Shown here: one piece after another, positions 1 through 6,882 of the stretch
How positions within the stretch are numbered: position 1 is the first letter of the stretch
Layout of the letters: the number at the start of each line of letters is the position of its first letter
Program-made: the position numbers and the translations under genes
NCBI GenBank assembly: GCA_934590135.1
Contig: CAKTOT010000107.1
Location: forward strand, 1 to 6,994
DNA: 6,994 bases
Reading direction: 5' to 3'
Source of the DNA: an uncultured Muribaculaceae bacterium
GTDB taxonomy: Bacteria; Bacteroidota; Bacteroidia; Bacteroidales; Muribaculaceae
Notes under the pieces: generated by a model
Seen by the model: the letters and a program-made list of their open reading frames with translations, nothing else
Databases searched by the model: none
What the model was told of the DNA's origin: nothing

Positions 1-956
1 CCATATCTCATGGGGCGCATCCACGAAAGACATACGGTGATAAACATTATGATTATTCCGATGTGTAACCCGCTGAGTGCCAAAAGATGCGCCAGCCCGG
101 AAGTGCGGAAAACCTCGTTGGTGTCCGGCAGTAGGTATGAGTCATCGCCGACTATGACGGCTATTAGAAAGGCGGATACATCACTACTCACGCCCGAGTC
201 GATAATGGCATTGATGGCGGCGGCACGTGCCTTTTCGAGGATATTGTGCAGCACACTGCCCGAACTTTTGCCTACTAAGCGTATTTCTTCTTCGGATACC
301 CTGAATGTCGAATTGACGCCTTGCAGATACAGATATTCGTTATAATTAGCGGCATCAGGGACAATATCCTTGGTGCGTGCATCGTGTATTTTGCCGATAA
401 CGCTTATGGTATCTCCCGGCTGATAGGCATATAAGCCGTTGTCGTACAATATGGTGCGAAATTTTTCGGTGCAAGCCGTGCCGTTTGAGGCATCTATGGG
501 GGTCGAAGATGCCGCGGTCCGGGCTGTTGTCTTTGTCTGACTGTCGGCATTGGCCGTTGTCCTTTTATCAACCTTTGTGCTCTTCTTTGTCGAAGTCTTC
601 GCCGCGGTACATTGCGTCACTTCAATGACATAGCGAGTGCGGTTGGTGCCCGGTTCGGCTTTGATGACTTCGCCGATGATGTTCACCGTCTTGCCGTCGA
701 GGGCCGTCGGTAGCGGGTCGGGCAGCGCCTTATCACAGCAGATATACCCCGTCATGGACAAGCCTATGGCTACGGACGGCAGAATTCGCCCTAATGTTGC
801 AAGGATTACGGTCGCCGCAGCCATAGCTATGATGCCCCATATCGGCATAGGCGTGTACCGCGCCATGGCGATGCCCGTGGCGAAAGCCACAGCCGGTATA
901 AGAGCCGGATGCGTGATACATTTTTCGTATAAAGATTGTGCCCGGAGATGCATCAT
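1..956 (-). CDS. comEC: ComEC/Rec2 family DNA-uptake channel protein, N-terminal part (cut by left edge)
   Basis: The first 318 codons of a ComEC/Rec2 protein are open from 956 to the left edge; the C-terminal part lies outside. ComEC forms the inner-membrane channel that brings single-stranded DNA into the cytoplasm during natural transformation. Residues about 18-75 hold hydrophobic segments. Residues about 85-225 look like the periplasmic OB-fold (DUF4131) region, with PGDTISVIGKI at 180-190 and YNEYLYLQGV at 205-214, resembling the family's Y-x-x-Y-L-x-x-Q-G signature. The competence domain then begins, with GDDSYLLP at 270-277 and FRTSGLAHLLALSGLHIGII at 283-302, a textbook ComEC motif. 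An in-frame TGA directly precedes two tandem ATG codons (956 and 953), so the start is one of these. Residues about 117-159 form a Lys/Thr/Ala/Ser-rich low-complexity stretch that looks inserted into the OB-fold region. The gene follows aroE after 60 bp and is probably cotranscribed. The family call is firm; whether the cell is transformable cannot be told. Confidence 0.93.
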   Translation of the reverse strand, partial: MMHLRAQSLYEKCITHPALIPAVAFATGIAMARYTPMPIWGIIAMAAATVILATLGRILPSVAIGLSMTGYICCDKALPDPLPTALDGKTVNIIGEVIKAEPGTNRTRYVIEVTQCTAAKTSTKKSTKVDKRTTANADSQTKTTARTAASSTPIDASNGTACTEKFRTILYDNGLYAYQPGDTISVIGKIHDARTKDIVPDAANYNEYLYLQGVNSTFRVSEEEIRLVGKSSGSVLHNILEKARAAAINAIIDSGVSSDVSAFLIAVIVGDDSYLLPDTNEVFRTSGLAHLLALSGLHIGIIIMFITVCLSWMRPMRY

Positions 957-1016
957 TCAAACGACGGATATAGAGGTGCTTAGTGTCATATTGCATTGTC
1001 CGGAGCAAAGTAGCAG

Positions 1017-1784
1017 TCAGTCGGCACGATGCCACATTTCCCAAGACGCGAAAGCTTGTAGCAGCAGCATTTCGAGACCGTTTTTGACGGTGGCGCCTTG
1101 CTCGGTACACCGTTGCATAAACAGGGTGACGTCCGGGTTGTAAAGTAGGTCGAAGCACACATGCTCGCTGGTGACCAGCCGGTATGGTATATCCGGGCAG
1201 GCGTCTACATGAGGATACATACCCAGAGGAGTGGTGTTGACGATGACCGTATGGGAGGCCATACAATCCTCGTTGAGGTCTGCATAAGTGATTACGCCCG
1301 GTCGTGACGAACGCGACACGAGAGTCCCTGAGATGCCGAGGCGTGACAGTCCGGCCATGACGGCGTGCGAGGCGCCGCCGGTGCCAAGCACTAACGCTTT
1401 TTTAGGGTCCTTGCCTATCAGCAGCGGTGATATTGAATCTGTGAAACCTATGATGTCGCTATTGAAGCCCTTGAGGCGGACGTGTCCGGTTGCATCACGG
1501 GTGATGCGGATGACATTGACGGCACCTATTTCGCGCGCCGTAGGGTCGATGTCGTCCAGATAGTGGAGTACGGCCTGTTTGTAAGGTATGGTGACGTTGA
1601 GCCCGCGCAGTGTCGGATGCGCGGCTATGATTTCGGGCAAATCTGTTATAGCCGGAATTTCGAAGTTGATGTACTCGGCATCTATGCCTTCTCCGGCAAA
1701 TTTTTTGTTGAAAAAACCTTGGGAAAACGAGTGCCCGAGCGGGTAGCCGATAAGTCCGTACAATTCTTTTTCGGAAGATGCCAT
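1017..1784 (-). CDS. aroE: Shikimate dehydrogenase (NADP+)
   Basis: A 255-residue protein of usual length for AroE, the cytoplasmic enzyme that reduces 3-dehydroshikimate to shikimate in the pathway to chorismate and aromatic amino acids. The N-terminal substrate domain has GYPLGHSFSQGFFN at 13-26, whose Ser19 and Ser21 match the shikimate-contacting serines. It also has LNVTIPYK at 62-69, with Lys69 as the expected catalytic lysine, GAVNVI at 87-92, and GFNSD at 106-110, with Asp110 as its catalytic partner (most homologues read GYNTD). The nucleotide-binding domain shows LGTGGASHAV at 133-142, then VNTTPLGMYP, FDLLYNP and, near the C-terminus, NGLEMLLLQAFASWE. The NADP-specificity loop reads SRSSRPG rather than the common NRT form. 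ATG at 1784 is the only N-terminal Met and places the glycine-tyrosine-proline motif where expected. A TACCTTTG -7 element lies 27 bp upstream. comEC follows 60 bp downstream. Confidence 0.97.
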   Translation of the reverse strand: MASSEKELYGLIGYPLGHSFSQGFFNKKFAGEGIDAEYINFEIPAITDLPEIIAAHPTLRGLNVTIPYKQAVLHYLDDIDPTAREIGAVNVIRITRDATGHVRLKGFNSDIIGFTDSISPLLIGKDPKKALVLGTGGASHAVMAGLSRLGISGTLVSRSSRPGVITYADLNEDCMASHTVIVNTTPLGMYPHVDACPDIPYRLVTSEHVCFDLLYNPDVTLFMQRCTEQGATVKNGLEMLLLQAFASWEMWHRAD

Positions 1785-1811
1785 AAATGTCGTTGTTGGT
1801 TATGTCTCGAA

Positions 1812-1819
1812 CAAAGGTA
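1812..1819 (-). promoter_or_regulatory. Bacteroidetes-type -7 promoter element for aroE
   Basis: The minus strand reads TACCTTTG, a full match to the Bacteroidetes sigma-ABfr -7 consensus TAnnTTTG. The start codon at 1784 would follow a leader of roughly 20-25 nt. No good TTG is found at the expected -33 distance; that stretch falls inside the 3' arm of the adjacent palindrome. The element suggests aroE and comEC can be transcribed independently of the upstream genes. Confidence 0.5.
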
Positions 1820-1826
1820 CGCATAA

Positions 1827-1866
1827 ATCGCGGAAAAAGCAGCTTTTTGTGCGCTTTTTCCGCGAT
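1827..1866 (-). terminator. Perfect 14-bp inverted repeat, candidate terminator after the META lipoprotein gene
   Basis: Arms at 1827-1840 and 1853-1866 are exact reverse complements (minus strand ATCGCGGAAAAAGC and GCTTTTTCCGCGAT) around a 12-nt loop. It starts 28 bp after the stop codon at 1895, a usual place for an intrinsic terminator, and could isolate the upstream unit from aroE. Against a standard terminator, no T-run follows the stem; the five Ts are inside the 3' arm. The loop carries a second AAAAAGC, so the single GCTTTTT can pair in two alternative ways. An operator or attenuator role for aroE is the alternative. Confidence 0.5.
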
Positions 1867-1894
1867 GCTAAGCGGTAAATATATGCGGGTCGGT

Positions 1895-2746
1895 TTACAT
1901 ATCGTCTTTGGGCGCGCGTTTCAGCGTCAGCAGGGTTTTGCCCTTGCGGTCGATGAGCAGAACTTTGTCGCTGCCGCCGCGTATGGCGGTGGTGGTTTGC
2001 TCGAGGGCTACAAGCATTTTGCGCTCGCGGTCGCCGTTGGGGCAGGCCATACGGGTGACACCCATATTAGTGAAATTGACGGAATTGGCTGTCGCCGGGT
2101 CCATAGTGATGTCTCCGTTGAAGAAGTTGCATCCCGAGTTGCCGTGTAATTTTTTCTCGGTGATGTCAAAGAAGATATTGACGCCTTCGTCGTCCACAGT
2201 CTCGTTGCCGATTTTGGTTACGAGCCATTCGCCGTTCAGGAAGTCCATATTATGGCGTCGCAGTGTCAGCAGTTTATGTCCGGTGCTGTCGCTGAGGTAC
2301 AGGTAGGACTCGTTGCCGATGTCCTTGATGGAGATGTGAATCTTTTCGTCTTCGCGCAAGGCATAGTTGATGTCGCCGTCATAGGTTATTTCGGGGCAAA
2401 GACGCTGGGTGCAAAGCACATGCGACAGGATGACGGTCGAACCTTCGACGCGGTAGTCGCCGTTGAGAACATTGCAGCCGTTGAAGGCATAGAAGCGTAA
2501 TTCGGCCGGCGAGAAGTTGATGTAAGGCATATTATCGTCTTGGCGGATGTCGGTGGTGCCCACCTTGATGATGGTCCATTCGCCGATGAGGGATTTGCTC
2601 ATATCCTCGCCCGGTGCCACGGCCGAGGGCTGACGGGTTACAATCTCGTTGGCGGGAGCGGCCGGGCGGCTTGCGGCAGAGCATCCGCTCAGTGTCGTAG
2701 AAACCGCGATGGCGGCAATAATGTATTTGATTGCGTTCATAATCAT
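1895..2746 (-). CDS. Lipoprotein with tandem META (HslJ-like) domains
   Basis: A 283-residue predicted lipoprotein. The signal peptide (residues 1-21) has a short polar start, a hydrophobic core and a lipobox LSGC, with Cys22 as the acylation site. A Pro/Ala-rich linker follows to about residue 50. Two repeats of the META fold follow: the first about 52-164 (LIGEWTIIKVG, FYAFNGCNVLNGDY), the second about 169-279 (FLNGEWLVTKIG, HGNSGCNFFNGDI). Each opens with L-x-G-x-W and carries a GCN-F/L-NG core. Both end in a similar strand: KLLTLRR in the first, KTLLTLKR in the second. META domains occur in HslJ and many envelope proteins, and their biochemical role is poorly defined, so no reaction is assigned. 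No acidic outer-surface export signal follows Cys22, so the protein may stay on a periplasm-facing leaflet. It lies 95 bp after the glycosyltransferase gene. A second ATG at 2740 is a possible alternative start that keeps the signal peptide. Confidence 0.92.
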   Translation of the reverse strand: MIMNAIKYIIAAIAVSTTLSGCSAASRPAAPANEIVTRQPSAVAPGEDMSKSLIGEWTIIKVGTTDIRQDDNMPYINFSPAELRFYAFNGCNVLNGDYRVEGSTVILSHVLCTQRLCPEITYDGDINYALREDEKIHISIKDIGNESYLYLSDSTGHKLLTLRRHNMDFLNGEWLVTKIGNETVDDEGVNIFFDITEKKLHGNSGCNFFNGDITMDPATANSVNFTNMGVTRMACPNGDRERKMLVALEQTTTAIRGGSDKVLLIDRKGKTLLTLKRAPKDDM

Positions 2747-2841
2747 ATTGTTGTCTCGTGTGTAAGTCGTCGTATTATTTTGGACTCGTAGTGTCGTATG
2801 TCTGTCTTTATGCTGATTGGACTATGTACGGGCGCAAAGGT

Positions 2842-4371
2842 TTAACGTCCCATAGTGTCTGCTGCGACAGCCTTGTTTGCTGCGACAGGCGTGGAAGTGC
2901 CGTTAGGCGTCGGTTGCGACTGCTTGGCTGTGTATAGTTTCAGTGGTCCGGTGAAGGCGCGCAGGCTCTTGACCGGGACGGGCGGCGCAAGGCGCGTCAC
3001 TATCGGCATGTCGACGTGGGCGCGCACGGTGTCGGCCTTTGAGGTGACGATATATGCGGCGTCATCGCGCAGCACCGGTATCGCTTGAGGCAATTCGTTG
3101 GGGTTGAGCCGGTAAAATACCGCGCCGTTTTCTACCTGCGGCGCCATCTGTTGCCACCCGTAATTGGTGCGTACGGGCCATAGCAGAGCCAGTGCGATAT
3201 AATATGTGGCCCATACCGTTGCAGCCGAGCGTGAAGTGCCGTCGTCCAAGGCCGCAATCAGTGCGCCCGGCAGCAGCATTGCCAGCGGCAGCAACGGGAA
3301 GGTATAGCGCGCCTGGTGCAGCACCGAGGCATAGTCGGTGAGGAATATGGCGACTATAGCTCCGAGCGCAAGCCATACCACTACGGCATAATTGCGTAGC
3401 TGTCCAAACCGCTTCTTCCACACCAATAATCCGAATATTGCGGCGCAGGCCACCGTCCCGGTCCACGTCAATGTATCCGAGCCGAGCCATCCGGCTACGC
3501 GCTGCACGGCGGCGGTACCATTGGCAAAACTTCCGCGAGTATGCACCGTAGAATGAAGCAGAAAATTGAAGAACCCCGTATATATGATCCAGCATAAGCC
3601 CACGGCGACCACGGCACTCAGGGCCAACCCTCCTACGTCCGCATAACGGCGGCGACGAGCGGCGGCCGTCATCAGGCCCAGGCCGACAAGCCCTACGTAT
3701 ATCGCATTGAGGTATCCGGTGCTGAGCGCTCCGCAGACGACGACCGCCAGGGCGGCGTATAATTTGAAACCTATGCGGCTGTCTCTAAGCTTGATACATA
3801 TCTTGACGGCGCACAACGCCAGTAGCATCAACCACATTTGTGCCATCTGGTATTCGCGCACAAACATCGTGTCGAATACCGCGGTACGCGTGGCCATAGC
3901 GGCGGTGATTATGGCCAAAGTCAGCCACCATCTCTCGCGGCCGAAGACCAGTATACCTATGCGCCACATGGCCCGGAAGGCCACGACCATAAAGATGATA
4001 TTGAGCCATCCGCCGGCGCGGGCCACCGCTTGTGCGTCCCATTCGTCGGCCAACGGCTCCAGAGCCACGCGCAATGCCATATAGTACATCGAGGCGTGCG
4101 GAATATCGTAGTTGTTGGAATGTAGCGATGCGAGGTCCTCGCCGAGGCTGTGCTCTCGAACCAAAACATCTTTGAGTTGCGCTCCGGAGTAGGTGCCCTC
4201 GGGTAGGGCTTGGACGTAGGCCCGGTTGTGACGCGCCAGCATCACCGAAAAGACTTCGTCTGAATGTAGCTGTGTGCGCTCGTATATGGCCGCGAGTCGT
4301 ATGCCGACCAGTAGGATAAGGCAGGCGGCAAAAGTTATAATCGGGAGGTGTCGTCGCAATAGTTCCTTCAT
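2842..4371 (-). CDS. Polytopic membrane protein, putative GT-C fold (GT39/PMT-like) glycosyltransferase
   Basis: A 509-residue inner-membrane protein with about ten hydrophobic segments between residues 10 and 400, then a hydrophilic C-terminal region of about 110 residues ending in a Pro/Thr/Ala-rich tail. Several features match GT-C lipid-phosphosugar-dependent transferases. After the first membrane segment comes LHSDEVFS (35-42), where Asp38-Glu39 fit the DE catalytic motif of the first periplasmic loop. NNYDIPHASMYYMALR (86-101) resembles the family's HPPLYY-type motif. VREYQMAQMW (171-180) resembles the R-x-Y motif, and QARYTFPLLP (353-362) resembles the late RY-P-P motif. Such enzymes move a sugar from an undecaprenyl- or dolichyl-phosphate carrier onto a glycan, lipid or protein on the outer face. 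Donor and acceptor cannot be read from sequence. The gene lies 76 bp after lgt on the same strand, which fits an envelope role. The coding call is very firm, the family call moderate. Confidence 0.72.
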   Translation of the reverse strand: MKELLRRHLPIITFAACLILLVGIRLAAIYERTQLHSDEVFSVMLARHNRAYVQALPEGTYSGAQLKDVLVREHSLGEDLASLHSNNYDIPHASMYYMALRVALEPLADEWDAQAVARAGGWLNIIFMVVAFRAMWRIGILVFGRERWWLTLAIITAAMATRTAVFDTMFVREYQMAQMWLMLLALCAVKICIKLRDSRIGFKLYAALAVVVCGALSTGYLNAIYVGLVGLGLMTAAARRRRYADVGGLALSAVVAVGLCWIIYTGFFNFLLHSTVHTRGSFANGTAAVQRVAGWLGSDTLTWTGTVACAAIFGLLVWKKRFGQLRNYAVVVWLALGAIVAIFLTDYASVLHQARYTFPLLPLAMLLPGALIAALDDGTSRSAATVWATYYIALALLWPVRTNYGWQQMAPQVENGAVFYRLNPNELPQAIPVLRDDAAYIVTSKADTVRAHVDMPIVTRLAPPVPVKSLRAFTGPLKLYTAKQSQPTPNGTSTPVAANKAVAADTMGR

Positions 4372-4447
4372 ATATGTGTCGTGATGTTATGTCTTGGTGT
4401 CGGCTGAGGGTTCTTTTTTTGAGGCGCGAGGGCTCTTACGGCGTGTG

Positions 4448-5287
4448 TTATTTGGCGTCTTGGTCCGAAAAGCGATCCGGGAAGGCGATGTCTTTGGGCG
4501 GCCGTACGTATGCGCGTACTATAAAGACTATGCCGGCGAGGATGAATGGTATGCTAAGGCATTGTCCCATATTCAGAACCATATTTTCCTCGAAGGACAC
4601 CTGCACGTTCTTGACAAATTCGATGAGGAAGCGGCAGGAGAAAAGCACCGTCAGGAATACGCCGAAAATCAGTCCCGGACGACGTTCGGCATTACGTCGC
4701 CAGTACATCCACATCAGCAGGCCGAATAGCGCCAGATAGCAGAGCGATTCGTATATTTGCGTCGGATGGCAGGGCATACCCGGATATTCGTGGCCGCGCA
4801 CAAATATAAAGCCCCAAGGCAGGTCGGTGGGATGGCCGTATATTTCGCTGTTCATCAGGTTGCCGAAGCGGATCATTGCCCCCACCAGCGCGATGGGTAT
4901 CACCAGGCGATCAAATGTCCATAGAGGGCTGCGCTTTGTCGTAATCCACGAAAACAGCAGCACGGCAACTATAATGCCTATGGCGCCGCCGTGGCTGGCC
5001 AGTCCGCCTTCCCATATCGAAAGGATGTGCTCGGGATGTTGCGAGTACCAGTCCCATTCGTAGAAAAATACGTGACCCAGACGTGCGCCCAAGACTGTTC
5101 CGGCGACGGTCCACAGGAGTATCGAGCCCATCCAGCGCTCCGGAGCGCCTTCGTGGCGGAACATGCGGTAAAGAATGCTGTAGCCGAGCAAAAAACCAAC
5201 GGCAAACATCACTCCGTACCAGCGTACGGTCACAAAAGAATCTATGATTGTGGGATTTGCATCCCAGGTGATAAAGTCAAGTGTCAT
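4448..5287 (-). CDS. lgt: Prolipoprotein diacylglyceryl transferase
   Basis: A 279-residue multi-spanning inner-membrane enzyme that transfers diacylglyceryl from phosphatidylglycerol to the lipobox cysteine of prolipoproteins, the first step of lipoprotein maturation. The Lgt landmarks appear in order: VRWYGVMFAVGF (21-32), GARLGHVFFY (67-76), IWEGGLASHGG (91-101, with His99 matching the essential His103 of E. coli Lgt), and IRFGNLMNSEIYG (139-151). In that last motif Arg140 and Asn143 correspond to the conserved R-x-G-N signature. HPTQIYE (174-180) and RFLIEFVKN (219-227) follow. Length and hydrophobic pattern fit the family. The start at 5287 gives the usual short N-terminus before the first membrane helix. 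The gene follows the symporter by 29 bp, so the two are likely cotranscribed. The META lipoprotein two genes downstream is a natural substrate. Confidence 0.97.
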   Translation of the reverse strand: MTLDFITWDANPTIIDSFVTVRWYGVMFAVGFLLGYSILYRMFRHEGAPERWMGSILLWTVAGTVLGARLGHVFFYEWDWYSQHPEHILSIWEGGLASHGGAIGIIVAVLLFSWITTKRSPLWTFDRLVIPIALVGAMIRFGNLMNSEIYGHPTDLPWGFIFVRGHEYPGMPCHPTQIYESLCYLALFGLLMWMYWRRNAERRPGLIFGVFLTVLFSCRFLIEFVKNVQVSFEENMVLNMGQCLSIPFILAGIVFIVRAYVRPPKDIAFPDRFSDQDAK

Positions 5288-5316
5288 TGTGTATCGTTGG
5301 GCTGTAATGTGTAGTC

Positions 5317-6822
5317 TTAAGATTTAGTGTCTTCGTCTGCCAAGACCGCCTCTTTGCCGACCGGAGCGGCGTCTTTGTCTTGTACCGTTGTGCCATCGTC
5401 TTGAATGGCCGCGTCTTTGCACTTGGATCGAGCAAACCATTGTCGGGTGACGCGATGGACGCGGCGGCTGAGCACCAACAGCGTGAACATCGTCGGCATC
5501 GCCATCATGGCATAGAATAAGTCGCACATGCCCACGGCGGCTTCAAGCGGCACCACGGCAAAGACTACCAGCGATGCCAGGAAGGCGTAGGTGTAGAAGC
5601 GTGCCTTGCGTTCGCCGAAAAGATATGCGGCACAGCTTGTGCCGTAATAGCTGTAGCTGAACATCGAGGACAATGCGAAGCATATCACCACGAACATCAG
5701 CATATAAGCTCCGCCCGGAATTGCACGGCCGAAGGCGTCCATGGCTATGGCCAGGCCCTTGACGCCCTCGATGCTTTGTATGTCCGGGACGCATATCAGC
5801 AGAGCCGTAGCCGTGAGCGTGCACACCAACCCCGAGTCTATGGCCGGGCCGAGCATAGCGATGAGGCCCTCGCGTACGGGATTGGTATTGCGGCTGGCGC
5901 CGTGCATGATAGAGGCCGTACCGATGCCCGCATCATTGACCAATGCGGCGCGACGGGCGCCTATAATCGCGATTCCGGCGAGGGCGCCGAAGCCGGCTTG
6001 CAGGTTGAAAGCCTCATGGAATATCGAAGCAAAGACCTCGGGAACGCGTCCCAGATTGGTGCATATTATGTACAGCACCATTACAAAATATACGCCCACC
6101 ATGAAAGGTACCATGACCGAGGCCACACGTGCGATGCGTCGTATGCCGCGCAGAACCACCAAGGCGACAATCACGGCCACCAGTATTCCGAAAAGCAGCT
6201 TGAAGGCCTGGAGGTGCGACAGTGAGGTCACCGAAGATACAGCCCCCAGAAGGGCGCTGCTTTCGATCCATTGAGGTGTGGTGAAAGTTGCCGTGACCGC
6301 TTCGGTCAACTGATTGGCATTCATAATGCACAGGGTGCCGAACATACCGGCAATGGCAAAGAATGTCGCCAAAGGCCGCCATTTGTGTCCCAGACCCTCC
6401 TCAATGATATACATCATACCTCCGTGCGGACGTCCCGAGGCATCATGGCCGCGGTACATCACTGCCAAGGCGCCCTCGTGGTACTTGGTGGACATGCCGA
6501 CGATGGCACTGACCCACATCCAGAATATTGCACCCGGGCCGCCCATAACCAAGGCGATGGCTACGCCGGCGATATTGCCTAATCCGACGGTGGCGGCGAC
6601 CACAGACAGAAGTGCCTGTACGGATGAGATTTGGCCGGCTTGGCGCTCGGCGTTGCCCGGACGACGACGCAACTCGGCCAACGATGCCGGAAGTCGGCGC
6701 AGAGATACCGCACCCGAACTGATAAAGAGATAAAGTCCGCCGCCTATGAGCAGAAAGAATAGCGGATAGCCGCATACCCAATCGGCCACAGTGACTATGT
6801 ATTGTCTTAATGTGTCAAGCAT
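5317..6822 (-). CDS. Sodium:alanine/glycine symporter, AGCS family
   Basis: A 501-residue inner-membrane transporter of the AGCS family (DagA/AlsT/AgcS type), which imports alanine, glycine or related small amino acids with Na+. After a first membrane segment (about 18-37) comes ATVGLGNIAGVAIALVMGGP (77-96) and then FWMWVSAIVGMSTKYHE (100-116), the strongest family signature. The second signature lies at about 288-336, where GARRAALVNDAGIGTAS replaces the common SNEAG-type core with VNDAG, followed by NPVREGLIAMLGPAIDSG and VCTLTA. Hydrophobic segments continue to about residue 455. The last 40 or so residues form an acidic, low-complexity cytoplasmic tail containing KDAA twice, beyond the family's usual core. 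The start at 6822 is supported by the correct spacing to the first helix and a TAATTTTG promoter element about 50 bp upstream. It leads the lgt unit. The substrate could be another small amino acid; the sequence does not decide. Confidence 0.93.
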   Translation of the reverse strand: MLDTLRQYIVTVADWVCGYPLFFLLIGGGLYLFISSGAVSLRRLPASLAELRRRPGNAERQAGQISSVQALLSVVAATVGLGNIAGVAIALVMGGPGAIFWMWVSAIVGMSTKYHEGALAVMYRGHDASGRPHGGMMYIIEEGLGHKWRPLATFFAIAGMFGTLCIMNANQLTEAVTATFTTPQWIESSALLGAVSSVTSLSHLQAFKLLFGILVAVIVALVVLRGIRRIARVASVMVPFMVGVYFVMVLYIICTNLGRVPEVFASIFHEAFNLQAGFGALAGIAIIGARRAALVNDAGIGTASIMHGASRNTNPVREGLIAMLGPAIDSGLVCTLTATALLICVPDIQSIEGVKGLAIAMDAFGRAIPGGAYMLMFVVICFALSSMFSYSYYGTSCAAYLFGERKARFYTYAFLASLVVFAVVPLEAAVGMCDLFYAMMAMPTMFTLLVLSRRVHRVTRQWFARSKCKDAAIQDDGTTVQDKDAAPVGKEAVLADEDTKS

Positions 6823-6874
6823 TTACAATGATATTGGCGCGGACACACATCGTGTGCCGCTGTTTACAAGAGTA

Positions 6875-6882
6875 CAAAATTA
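6875..6882 (-). promoter_or_regulatory. Bacteroidetes-type -7 promoter element for the symporter-lgt unit
   Basis: The minus strand reads TAATTTTG, a full match to TAnnTTTG, 52 bp upstream of the symporter start at 6822. A weak CTG lies about 18 bp upstream at the -33 position, so the upstream half is poor. The predicted leader is about 45 nt and shows no recognisable riboswitch or strong hairpin. This is the best promoter candidate for the right-hand transcription unit. Confidence 0.5.

Noticed and set aside
1006..1013. CTACTTTG on the minus strand, a possible promoter for comEC.
   Set aside because: TA and TTTG are one base too close for TAnnTTTG, it touches the end of aroE, and no -33 element is seen.
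733..1266. Minus-strand open frame of 177 codons spanning the end of aroE and the start of comEC.
   Set aside because: It is out of frame with both genes, whose own frames carry clear family motifs; the product is rich in Arg, His and Tyr and resembles no family I know.
2778..2828. A short direct repeat, TTGGACT, at two places in the gap between the glycosyltransferase and META genes.
   Set aside because: Seven bases repeated twice in about 50 bp, with diverging flanks, is expected by chance.
2835..2842. AACCTTTG on the minus strand, a possible promoter for the META lipoprotein gene.
   Set aside because: The first T of TAnnTTTG is missing, it overlaps the glycosyltransferase stop codon, and no -33 element precedes it. 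The lipoprotein gene may simply be read from upstream.
5741..6274. Long plus-strand open frame of 177 codons opposite the symporter.
   Set aside because: It lies entirely antisense to a gene with clear AGCS motifs, its product is rich in Arg, Thr, Pro and Met without recognisable domains, and GC-rich coding DNA often gives such shadows.
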